Below are positions 24,801 through 36,800 of a stretch of 54,624 nucleotides of DNA, piece after piece. The position numbers were made by a program, and so were the translations under genes. The notes under the pieces were generated by a model that saw only the letters and a list, made by a program, of their open reading frames with translations, made no database searches and was not told where the DNA came from. The stretch comes from Gnetum montanum (lineage: Eukaryota > Streptophyta > Gnetopsida > Gnetales > Gnetaceae). Each line of letters begins with the position of its first letter. Position 1 is the stretch's first letter. The stretch lies in assembly GCA_015680685.1 (NCBI GenBank), contig MNCI01000996.1, positions 1,260 through 55,883 on the forward strand, read 5' to 3'.

Positions 24801-27800
24801 TTCTCTTTAATCTCTGATATTATAATTTGGACAGTTGATGTTTTAATCTGACTCATTTACTGGAACATAGATTGATTTATGGAATTTCCTAAAGATTACA
24901 TGGTTCCCCAACTTGGGTACTTCCACACTCGAAGGGTAGATTCCTTGCACTCCTCCAAACTTTGTTGCTCAAAATGTGGTTTCAAGGGCACCACAACCTG
25001 TACAGGGCTTTCAGGTCTCATAAGTTCTCAAATTCTCTTAGGATGATTTCTCTCAAGAAACACATCTAACCTCTTAGATCATTACAAAGTCTGTATTTGC
25101 AGCACACACAGCCTCACAAGGCAAGATAAGGAAAGATAGAATGAGTGACAAGGAGAGAAAGAAACAAGCTTTTTAGATTCCTTGCTTGAAGCACAGAAAA
25201 CATTGATTGAAGGAATGATAGCTATTGATAGCTCTTTTGATAAGATGATGTGGACAGTGCTTGTTCTGTTGCCTTGTTACTTTTTGCTCTTGAATGGGCC
25301 ATTCCTTTATAGGTTGGTTTCCTTGTGACTGATTGTTGAAAAATTAGTAATGGTTAAAAATGGTCATTGGAGATGTCTTGCTCAAGGCTTGAGATGTCTC
25401 ATTGAGTTTGCATGCAAGGCTGGAGAGACGTCTCACTAGAGAGATAGACGTTTTTGTCAAGGGATAGATGTCTCCGTGGGATAGAAAACGTCTCTTGAAT
25501 ATGACAGACATCTCTGGTAGTTCTGGTTGAGTTATGGCAGGGTGCATGGAGCTCGGGAAAGATGTCTCTTATGGGTCATGGACATCTCTAGCAGACTATA
25601 GACGTCTCTTGTTAGGGATAGATGTCTCTACAGAAGTTTGGATCTTCTGCACATATTGAGTTCTCAGCAGAGATGTCTTTGCTCAAGCCAAGATGTCTCT
25701 TAGCAAGTGCTACATGTCTCTTCCATGTGATATATGTCCCTTGGTCTTAGCAATTTCTTTTTCCTCCTGGTCTGTTCTTTCATGATTTTGCATAATTGGT
25801 TCTTGGGTCTTCCTTTCTTCTTGGTTCATCCAGTGGCGATTCATTTATCCTTCTTTGATAATGCAAGAACTCAACCAAACAAGTTCTCTATGTTTCAAGG
25901 TTTTGTCACACCAAAAATGTCAACATTTCTCTCCTTTGTAGGTATATCTATGTGTCTCATAGATGAGCAGCTTAGCTCTGGGCAGTTAGAAATGACTTTA
26001 ATTTGTGTACTCACCAATTCAATTTTCAAAAGTCTTGTACGTAAGGGTGTATCAAGGTGCAAGCTGATGATGACTGATAATTGTATTGATGATTGCTTGA
26101 TTTTAAAATCCAGGATTTGAACCAAATCTCGTTGTTAAGATCTAGTTCTTATCTATAGAAGGGATTCTTTCACGGTGTGTAGTGTTGGCATCAGTTTGAA
26201 TTGATCTGTTTGCCTATTATGTGTTTTTGATCTGCTATCTTTCTTCATAAGTTGGGCTGTGAGTTGTCAGTATCTATTTTATTAGTATTAAAAATCTGAA
26301 CGTAAGACGTTAAGATGGCTGTACTTGCCCTAAAAGCACAATATTTGGAATAAAATTTAACCTTTTATTTATGAGGAAAACTTGTCTTTGAAAATGGAAT
26401 TAAGTACCAACCGGTGAACTGAAAGCAAATAAGACATTTGAAATTTTAACTTTTGGAGCAATTTGACACCCTGATATAGCATTAAAAATGTGGTATGTGT
26501 TAAACATAATTCCTTGGAAAGCTTTTGCTTTTGCAAAATCAACTTGGAAAATAAAATGAAAAAGGTGATTGAGAGAACTTTTAGATGTGAAATTTGTTTC
26601 TATAGAGTTATATTTACAACAGATTATTTGTTTATTTTAAAGGTTTCTTCACTTTTATTTATGTATGATTTCTAGTCTTCTTTGTTTCTGGCAGATATCA
26701 TAAGTGCAACATGAATGAGCTCAAATTGAAACATGTAAATTATGTTTCAATTGCAGTATCTGTGCCACTAATTTAGGATAAACTTGCAGAGTTGAGAATG
26801 CATATCAAGTTACATGCCTGGAGAACTTGAAAGAGTTCAGAATTGCTATTTTTATTCTTTACATAAGCAACTTTTGGCACATATAAAGTTTTAAAGCTAT
26901 GTTAGGAGTTTTGTACCTGGTAATGATATTATATTCTAGTTGCTTTATTCCTTGCTTTTATGGACTTTCAAAAATTCACTAGAAAAGTACTCCTCTCCAT
27001 CCTATTCTTGATACTAGTAATTCTCTTTATTTGCTTGCTAAATACTTGACAAATTATTTGGCTCCTCTTGTTGGTAAAACCTTTGCTTTTATTAAAAGAA
27101 AAAAGCACTAATCATTTTGTTGGTTCTTCATAGTTGTTTTAAGTATAATGTTGCATCACCCATAGTTTGCACATTTTTTCTTTGCAAGACTTTTTGAATC
27201 ATACTAGATTCATCATCAGTTGCAATTGATTTCTCAAGGATTAAAGAGAGAATAAATAGTATTACGGTTAATGGCTAGTTGAGATGTTGTGGGTAACTGT
27301 TAATTTTTCGAAAAAAATGGTTAGTTGGAGAAAAAATGAAAATATAATTTAAAGATATAACAACTACAATAAAAACAAGTTATAGGAAAAAAGACAAAAA
27401 AATTTAAAAGATATAATGGCTACAATAAAAATGGCTAATTGTATGGAAAAAAGTATAGCGTTAATTTTGTAGTTATTAAATTAAATTTGTTACTTGGACA
27501 ACATTTGTGTGAGATGAGGTAGCATCAAATATAGTTGAAACAATTCAACAAATGTAATCAGTTGTCTCCTTCACAGGACAAATTTGTTCTACAAAGTTCG
27601 AATACCAACAAATTCATTATTAAAACATAAATTTGTAAGCTAGCAAAGGAATTTTTAACTCAGCTTCACAGTTCTAGTGCTTTCATACTGGACTATGATT
27701 AGCTCACCAGTCAATGTAGACCAGTGGTCAGTTGTTTGTAATCTTTTTCTCAATATGAAGTTCATTTTCAGCTTGTTGACTGCCGAAGTGAAGTCTTAGT

Positions 27801-30800
27801 TCTAAGCTACCTTCATAGTCTGAACATCCTCAACCATTCTTTCCTAAGCTATCTTTGTGGAGAGTTCTTTAGTAGCTCCTTGGTTATGTTTCTTCCTTGT
27901 CTTCATTTTCATTGATGATTCACACCTTTAACTGTTTTCACAAACTAGGTTTAGTACAAAGGTAAGCCATTGCACCTTTCTTTGTCAAGGGTGACATTGT
28001 CTGGTTATGGCTCAACAAACATGTTTTGCTGCATAATAAAATTGGATTTTTAGAATGTTAATGCATTTTGCTAGTTTTATGAAAAATATTGATATCAATG
28101 AGTGATATTTTGGTTTACTTTGATGGTGTTTCATTGTATACCATGATTCCTTTAGGTAAAATGATGGATATAATACATATGATGAATTTCTTCAATTTTT
28201 GTATTCCTTTTATCTAAACATTTATAAATTTTAAAGTAAAGTAGATGTTAAGCTTGACACTATTTATGCTCTTTTTCTAATCCATGAGAAATCAATTGCA
28301 ATTGATGATGAACCTAGTATGATTCAAAATAATTTATGAAAGAGAAAATGCACACTATGTATTGTATGATGATAATGTGTTCTGTTGAGGTTATTAGTGA
28401 TAAAAAACCCACGGCTTTAATCCCTTGGAATCACAACTATCACCAAATTAAAAAAATGTTATATTTCTTTTTCTATGAATTTTTTTTTAACTTTCAGATT
28501 TTTCCAATTTTGAAGTAACAAAAGGATAATTTCTTTTGAATGTTGATGTAGGACTTTTTGGAAGACTTATGGGGGCGTATAAGGTCGTTGCGTGAGGATG
28601 AATGGAAAGTTAATACTGGTTAGTTCTCTTCCTAATACCATAGCCAACGTGACACATTATTTTTCATGTCATTTAGTGGCAAATTATAGATCCATGATTG
28701 AGCATTGAAAAAGAGGTGGTCATTATTCTATATCGTAAAGGTACCATTTTTCAGTTGTAATGCTAATATTTGTATTACCTAATATCGAACACTAGTTCAA
28801 TATATTGTTTGTCCTGTAAATAAATGGTATCTATTAATAGTCAATGTAATGTCCCTTTTAAAGGCTTGCTATTTTGATATTACATAGCTGCATGTAGGTT
28901 TTGAAATTTTTTTAACTGGTACATGCTTGATAATAGATACATTGGAAGTTTATTATATATTTTTTTTACCAATATTTCTGTTTAAATTGAGTTCTGCTTG
29001 GTTTGACTGACCTGTCATTCTGGCATTGGGCACAAGTCTTGTGGAATGATTCATCACAGCATCGGGCTCAATATGTTAAACCTATATTAGGCTTGATATT
29101 AGAAAGAATTAAATTGGTGACAGATGAAATAGTATCCTTATTTAAGTGCTCCCATGTACGCCATCTTATTAGATTTTATGGACATAATATCCACTAGTAC
29201 AAGCTTAATTGATGGTGATTGTTTGGATTATCTAATGCTGAAACAACTTGACATATTTTAGAACTTAAGGTTACTTTTCATGGTTGTAAATCAAGCAAGT
29301 TTACCGAACAAATTAATAGAAGTTGCTGATACGTTCTTGACAACTTATCTTTTGAGAAGTATCTTGTGGGTTCAGGTTTCTGATTTGCATCCTACAAGTT
29401 GCAATCTTAATTCCATACTGATATATATCAGCATGTTGAAAGATAATGACTAAAATTGAACTTGTCTAATAGATCCTTAAGGTCTCCACGTGGATGTAAT
29501 AGAAATAGTCCAACTTCAGTTCATTGTTGGTCTCATTTATGATGTGCATCTGAGCTTTATTGGGTATTAGTTGCAAGGATTGTAAGACATATAAGATGAA
29601 ATTGAAGTATGTTTTAGAAAGTGCATGGTGACACAATTGTTGATTTTGGTGTTTTTAAGATTTATGCATCAAGTAATCAAGGGTTTACATTTTATGTGCA
29701 GTTCCACGACCATACTTTGATTTTGAAGCTCGATTGGTAACAGGAAAGAGCCATGATGTTAAATCAATAACTTGTCCTATGCAACCTCCCTTGCCTTTGA
29801 CGGTTTCTGATGTGTCTTTGGGTAGACAAATGCATGAGGCAGCACTAAAATATCCTCAGAGACTTCAACGATTGCACATGTTCTCTAATTCTGAAAATGA
29901 TGAGGTAATTCATGAAAATTTGGTTATGCTTGACATATCTTCCCAAGTTTTTTGGTTCTGTTTGAAAATTTGTTTGAGCTTTAAACTGTTTGAAAAAGGA
30001 ATGTAATCTTCAAATGGATCAATTTTGTGTGTACTTACATACGTGGCTGTGTATATTTCAAGACTGCATTAGCTATGGCTTGTCAATTGAATTTGTGATT
30101 ATGCAGTTCTATGTTGACATAGATTAGGGTATTTGCAAGTCTGAACAGTCTGTTAATCCTGATGCTCATGTGATTATCATTGCAAAAAGTATGTCAGTGT
30201 CCCAGCTGGATTATTGTTTTTGTGTTTGTTCTGTTTTTAAACTGTATAGGCGTTAATGTTTTCATTTTTGCTCAAGTCAATTTCAATACTATGACCGTTC
30301 ATTAAAACCAGGACATTTTTCCCTGATACTTTTGCATGACCTAATTGGAAAAGTAGATCATGAAGCCAATTGATCGTTTTGTAGTGGAGGAGTATATTAT
30401 GGATGTTCTGCTCTATCTCAATGGCTGGTAGGCATTACACATCTATCTCTTTCATCATATGTAGGTAGGATTTATGGCCATCCAATATTGTTTAAAGTGC
30501 TCAACATTTGTTAATCAATGTTTAAGTAAGATTTGTGAAAGGATAAAGTATATGATGTCTGTATATGTCATAATAACTGAGAACATTATTATCATTATCT
30601 TAGAGAAATTATGTAGCTGACCTTATGCCGTATATTGTTGGGACAGGGCTGTGATGATGGCTATTATTATTATTATTGAAACTGAAATTGCAATTGAAAT
30701 TGAAATTTTATTGTGTTTGTATAGGCCCAAAGTATTTGTTAGACAAATTAACTTGTGAAAAATATATCAATCGCAATAAATGCTGAGTACAACGGATGTT

Positions 30801-33800
30801 TCAGTTTCATTATTAGTATTATTAACATTTTCTAGAAAATTTAGATTACTATCAATAATGCTAAAAGAGGAAAAGCATCCCTGGTAAATATATTAAAGTG
30901 ATTCACAACATGGATGAAGGAGATAATGCTAGAATTAGAACATGTGGAATAACATTTGATTTTTCAGTCATAGTAGGTCTAAATCAAAGGTTTGCACTTA
31001 AACTAAGCAAGTACATGATGAAATCTTTTGGTGTATGCTATTTGTACATGGTTGGTGGATACAGATTGAGCAAATATTGCTTTTAAAATGGAGAAGTAAG
31101 GGCAGGCTCTAGAATCAGAAGATTTAAAAATTAGTAGTAAAAGTAAGGCAAAATACATGGAATCTAATTTCAATGGAGGTGAAATCAATGATACAATAGA
31201 AGTAACCATTCAAGTTAAGGGGTTATTGTTTGGAGTGAATTTAAGGTGCTTGTTTCTCAAGTTGTAAGACTTGGGTTCAAGCCTAGGTGCAGCCACTTAG
31301 TTTAGGATTTTGTTCATTTACTGACCTTCCTGAAACCAGCCTTGGTGGAATTCTGGGTGATGATCCTTTTTAATTCAAGTCTGCATTGAGGTAGGGTGAT
31401 CAAAATGGAGATAGGCTAATGGTGTTTTATGCAATAAAAAGGTCTGAATAAGACTAAAAGGAAAATTTTACAGAATAGTAATCAGGTTTGCTCTTTATAT
31501 GATATCGAAAGTTGGGTTATGAAAAAGTTGCATGAACAACAAATTAATGTTGAAAAATTCTGAATGCTTAGCTGGATGCTGAATGTTGTAAGAAGAGATA
31601 AATTTTGTACTACAACTATTAAGGAAGACTTGGAATGACTTTTATTGTAGATAAGCTTTAGTAGTTGTGTCTAAGTTGGTTTGGTTGGTTTTTAGAGAAG
31701 TTCAGATAACGGGAATCAGACTTTTGGGAAACCCTTAGAGAGGAAGACCAGAAAAAGGCATTGGTAAAATGTTTAAAGGAAAAAATTGTTGATAGATTAA
31801 AGATTTAGCCCTTAATTGAGGATGATGATGTGAGAGAACTCATATAGCTAACCTCATATTGTCAGGACAAGGCTAGGATGATAATGATCAATAGCGAGGG
31901 AAAACATTGGGAGAATATGAAGGTCATTATCAGATTTGTTATCTATTGATAAAATATTGAAATTTAAAATCAAACTAGCAACTAGTAAAGAAGAACTACA
32001 CACAAAAGCAGCATGGAGGGTTGAGTTTGTATGTGAGGTTTTTATTGGAGAAGAAAAAAGGAAACGTTTTTAAAAATCCAAAGCAACTAAAAGTAATGAT
32101 GATGCTTTAAAAAACTTCTAAAATGAAGTTATAAAGGCAGCTATAAAAGTTAATACAAAAACTAAATGTAACTATGATGTGTAGATTGAGATGAATAATG
32201 GGAGCACAAAGATAGGATATGATTAGAAAACAATATGTCAGGGGAAATTGTAGGGTTGTACCTATTAGGGATTGGAGGAAGTTGAGGAAGTGGGAGAACA
32301 AGTAAGGCATGTTCAAAGTGACTATGTAAATATGATGTGTATATTAAGATGAATAGGTGAGCAACAAGATAGGATATGAATAAAAAACAAAATGTCAGGG
32401 GAAGTCGTGAGGTTGTACCTATAAGGGAGTGGAGGAAATTGAGGAAGTGCAAAAACAAATAAGGCATGTTCAAGGTGACTTTGTAAACTAAAATCTGAGC
32501 ACAAGAGTTCTCATTTGAACCAATGAAGAAAGGACATGTACACATTTCCATAGAAGAGAAAACTAAACCCCGAAAAAGAAAATAAAAAGAGGAAAAGTTA
32601 TAGAAAGGCAGCAAAGTTGCATAGGGAGGCGCACCTGTTAAATCCAGTATAAGGAGGAATGGAGAATTCTGAGGTGTAAGCCAGAAAAGGGAATAGACGA
32701 AAGGAAATGAAGGTAGCAAGGTCTTAAGAAAAGAAAACCATATTCTGAAGTGACGTAGAATAACATGGAACAATTTCTACAAATGATTATGAAATAAAGA
32801 AGTGACTCTGCGGTGTATGGTAGAAACTAAGAAACGCCAAAGCAAGATTTTCTGTCGTGAATGGAGATATCTAAATTAATATCCCTTAGTGAATGGAGGA
32901 ATTTAAGATTACTATCCATAGTAAGGAATGAGGTCGTGTAAAATCTATGCAGTGAACAGACAGAAAAATGTATTGATTCCATAATAAATGAATGGGAGAT
33001 GATGTATAAGATTGTCAATGCATAGGAGATGTGTCTGTTGAACACAATTTTACTAGTCAACATTGTTAAAACAAAAGTATCTCTTAAGTGTAACGAGTAA
33101 CTCTTCAATAATATAAAATCAAACAGTGCTTCATTTATAAAATTTTTCCTAATTTCTACCAGGCATGAGATGAAATAACAGAGACATGACATGGTAGCTT
33201 GTGATGTGGCCGATGATTTAGCCTTATGTTGACAAAAATTAATGAACTGAAACACCAAATAAAAAGAATAATGTTAAATTGATGAGGTTTAAATGATATA
33301 ATTTACGAAAGAACCATCATCACAACTGCATCAATAGACTCAACTCAAATGAATGTTATGTATAAGATGTCTTTGTAATGTAATAATAACCACCTGGGAA
33401 AATGTTATGACTTTGTAAGATAAACTCTTAAGCCATTTATATGCTGGCCGCAGTTATGTAAATGTCAGGATTTTAGCCATCCATGCCTCTCATTCTATGT
33501 AATTGATCTTCATATTGTACATATTAGCAGTTGGTGACAGATATTTGTAATTTGTTAAGATGTCTTTAGTCTGAAAATTTAACATTATTTTAGCTAAGTC
33601 TTATGGCAGAGATTTCCTATGCATAGCACAGTACTTTAATTGAAGAAGAAATTACAAATACATTTCTATATGCTAATTATGTGTTTTGTACTTGAAATTC
33701 ATTAGTCGGAAAGAATGCACTGCATACTTGGTTGGGTTACCAGTTCCTTTCAATTATGACAAAATACTGGCAGAAACTATATTCTCGCAGGTAATGGAGA

Positions 33801-36800
33801 CCATTCAAAGATATTTGTGTTGTGTAGTTACAGAAGATATATATATTTTTCTTCTTTTGGTGGAAAAGGTTCTTTTATATTTCTTTTCATCTCTAAGAGT
33901 GTTTTTGAGGATGGTCCTATTTTATTAGAGAATTCTTTTTGAAATACTATACATGGTGCCATCTCAAATCTCTACTTTCTTAGCAGATACTAGTGGCTCC
34001 AAATGTACATAGTGTTTTTTAAGAGAGACGTGTCTAATCATTTATAATTATTATGTCCATTTGAGTTTAAAAGAGTTTATTGAGAGAGTATAAGAAAATC
34101 AACTTTTTTTTTTTTTTGGAAAAATTTGAGTGAAGTTTATTCCCAAAAAGAATGACTATACAAAGGTATAGCGCAAGCTAGGGCAGTTGACCCCACATTG
34201 ACAACGGACCCAAACCCCTAGGCCCCCCGCAAGTCCCAACCGCATCAGGGCATTCCCGTTAGCGGGTTAAAGGTCCCAACCCTGGACCTTGAAACAGTAT
34301 TTCGGATTGAGCCAGGCATGTCCCAGCGCCCCACCCCACGTTAGGGGCTTTTGGGGCGGTCATGGTTAGAGCTCCAACTCTCCTCGAGGGTTTGGAGGTT
34401 CGAGAACTGCGCGCCCGGGCAAGCATCCAAGCGACGACGATTCTCTTCAATTAGCCGGGCAATACCTATCATGTGGTCGTTGATGAGGCTCTCAATCCAT
34501 TGCAGCATTTGGCTGTGAGAGTGCGGGGGTAGGGTCTGTTTCCCAGAGAGCGCTTTCCTAGCAGCCCGAACCAGCCCCTTGTCATTGCTCGCCTGCCCAG
34601 TTGTGATCGCTCTGGGGTCGGTATCCACAGTCGACGAATCCCGTAGCGGGGCCTGGGCTGGCCTGCCCCGCACGCAACCCCCACCCGCAAGGTCCCGGGA
34701 GGACATGGTCGTAGGCTTAGCCGAGATCGCGTCACCCCCCGCCGGATGGCCTTTGCTCCCCCTCCACCTTTGATACACCAGCGTAGGCCTGAGCGGCGGA
34801 GCTAGAGTGCCAAACCGCCAAAGAACATAGATCACCATTGGGTGTTGGCCAGGCCGGCGTCATTGCAGAGACTCCCAGAGGAAGTGGGGGAGGTTAATAG
34901 GAGTCTTGGCGCGTATGTGCTTGAGAAACATGAAGTGCACCCCGTTGAGTCTATGGTGGGAACCCAACTGAATGAAGTAACGCTCCACCATCGCGGTCGT
35001 GGCCCTCCAGGCTGGCGAGAGGGCCAACCCCTGAATGTGGCCGTTGACTGTCCGGGGGATGGAGCCCTGGAAGAACTCGGCGGCGTCCACCTGGGACTGA
35101 GCCACAGGGGAATCTAGTCCCCTGTTGCGGGGGCACCAATCACCTCAGCCAAAGCGTCAACCATCACCTGGATTTGGCGTCCGCGAAACATCGTGTACTC
35201 CCTGTTCTAGTTTGCATAGAACGGCTGGACATCCATCTTTGGGTTTGCCGCAATGTGTTGGAGCAAGGTAGTCCAACCCATCCGCGAAACCATCTGCTAG
35301 AGATTAGTTTGTTTTTGAATGTCGGTAGCTGGCGGTTCGAGACAGGCACGCGGTCCCATTAGTGCAGTAGTTTCGTCCCACGATCTTCTGAACCAGTGAA
35401 CCAGCGCGGCAGGTGAGGGGATAGTTGTCCCTCTGAAGATCCGATTGTTCCTGGCACGCCAAAGGGTCCATAAGGCTGCAAGTGTTTGCGAATCACCATA
35501 ACATTAGAGCGGGGGGAGGCCGGACATACTCCAGAAGTTCCTAGCGACGTGGCACTCATGCACGAAGTGTTGGTGCGTCTCGTCGCGTTGATTGCACATT
35601 GGGCAGATGGTGTTAATGTGCATGCCATGTGCCTGCAGACGCGTTCGTACAGGAAGCACCTCGTTCAGGACCAGCCACCCAAAAGCCTTAATTTTTTCTG
35701 GTAGGCAGCCTTTCCATAGGCGCTTCCAACGAGGATCCTCCGAGAATTGGCGTTTGAGCAGTTCACGGGGGTGCAATGCGGTCTCGTCTTCGTGGGTGAG
35801 GGTGTGGATGTGTGCACAGAGTTGGTGCCAGACCAGGTTGTCAGACACGGTAGCCTCCTAGGGTCGGTATTTCCATACCAGGAGTTGCACCCACCGGGGG
35901 GGNGCACGACGCCGGACGACAGTGTGGCCATGGAGGCGGCGAATCTTGCCATGGCTGCCAACACAGTAGTTGCCAATATGATCTTCCCTTTGCGGGATAG
36001 GAACCTGTTCGCCCAGTGAGCTGTGTGCATTTGAAGTTTCATTATGAGCACCTGCTAGGTTCGCTGTTTGTGCCAATTGTGCATTGGCATTCCCAAGTAC
36101 GTGTCCTCCTCGCTCCCTGGGAGAATCCCCAAGATCTGGATGATCTTAGTGCGCACACTAGGATGGGTATGGGTTAGGTATATTGCGGACTTGCCTGTGT
36201 TGGTGGTCAACCCCACTTCCCTCTTCATCCTGTCCATCGCCCACAGGAGCGCCCGAGATGTTGGTGACCCAGACGTTCGGTCCCAGAAGGTGCACCGTGA
36301 TGCTCCAGTCTGATGCATCGAGCAGGGACGAGGCAATCCTGGTGAGGATAGTGAGACCGCCAGCCCGTCCTCGGCTAGGCACCAGGTGACTGCACCATCC
36401 CTCCCAATGTAAAGCTTGATTTTCCGGCTGTCGTAATTTTGTCTCTTGGAGACACACCACGTCGCACCCCTCGGTACACATAATTCTTTTCAAGGTATTT
36501 CTCTTATATAGGGGTACCCTGTCCCCGACAATTCTAGGATAGAATCTTCATGGAGAAACAGACAAGCATCTGTGATAAACCTCCCAGAGTGTGCATTGCG
36601 CTCCCAAGTCGATATCCAATTGCGTGGTCGTTTTCCAGGTGTGGGCGCTGTTAGGACGTCCAACCTTGGGCGACGTCTGGGTTACATCAACCCCCTTCTC
36701 GTGCAGCACCCCTTGCACAACATCGGGCATTTTGGGCCGTGGCAAGCCCCTGCTAGTGGTGATCCAGTCACTCAGCGGCAGTAGCTCTAACCCCACCTGA

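Larger units (their letters stand above)
21558..28551 (+). other. CBP80 intron 7 (about 7.0 kb)
   Basis: The longest intron. It holds a Merlin/ISXO2-like DNA transposon relic (about 21991-23699), an antisense LTR (24901-25925) and a short tandem duplication (about 27340-27460). The rest (23700-24900, 26200-27340, 27460-28551) is AT-rich without recognisable features. Confidence 0.8.
30428..33705 (+). other. CBP80 intron 10
   Basis: 3.3 kb. It contains an RTE-type 3' end (30608), a SINE (31225), an RTE LINE fragment (31430) and a tandem duplication (32162-32490). Position 32500-33700 is unassigned AT-rich DNA; its long minus-strand open stretches look non-coding. Confidence 0.75.

Noticed and set aside
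25734-26120. 128-codon + strand open frame in intron 7
   Set aside because: It runs across the LTR start, polypurine tract and internal end of a minus-strand element. No domain.
32162-32773. 203-codon minus-strand open frame
   Set aside because: Its second half is the 158-bp tandem duplication read as protein. It is Phe/Leu/Ser-rich with no recognisable domain, and it lies within CBP80 intron 10.
32827-33258. 143-codon minus-strand open frame in intron 10
   Set aside because: Composition is that of AT-rich non-coding DNA. No motif and no family recognised.
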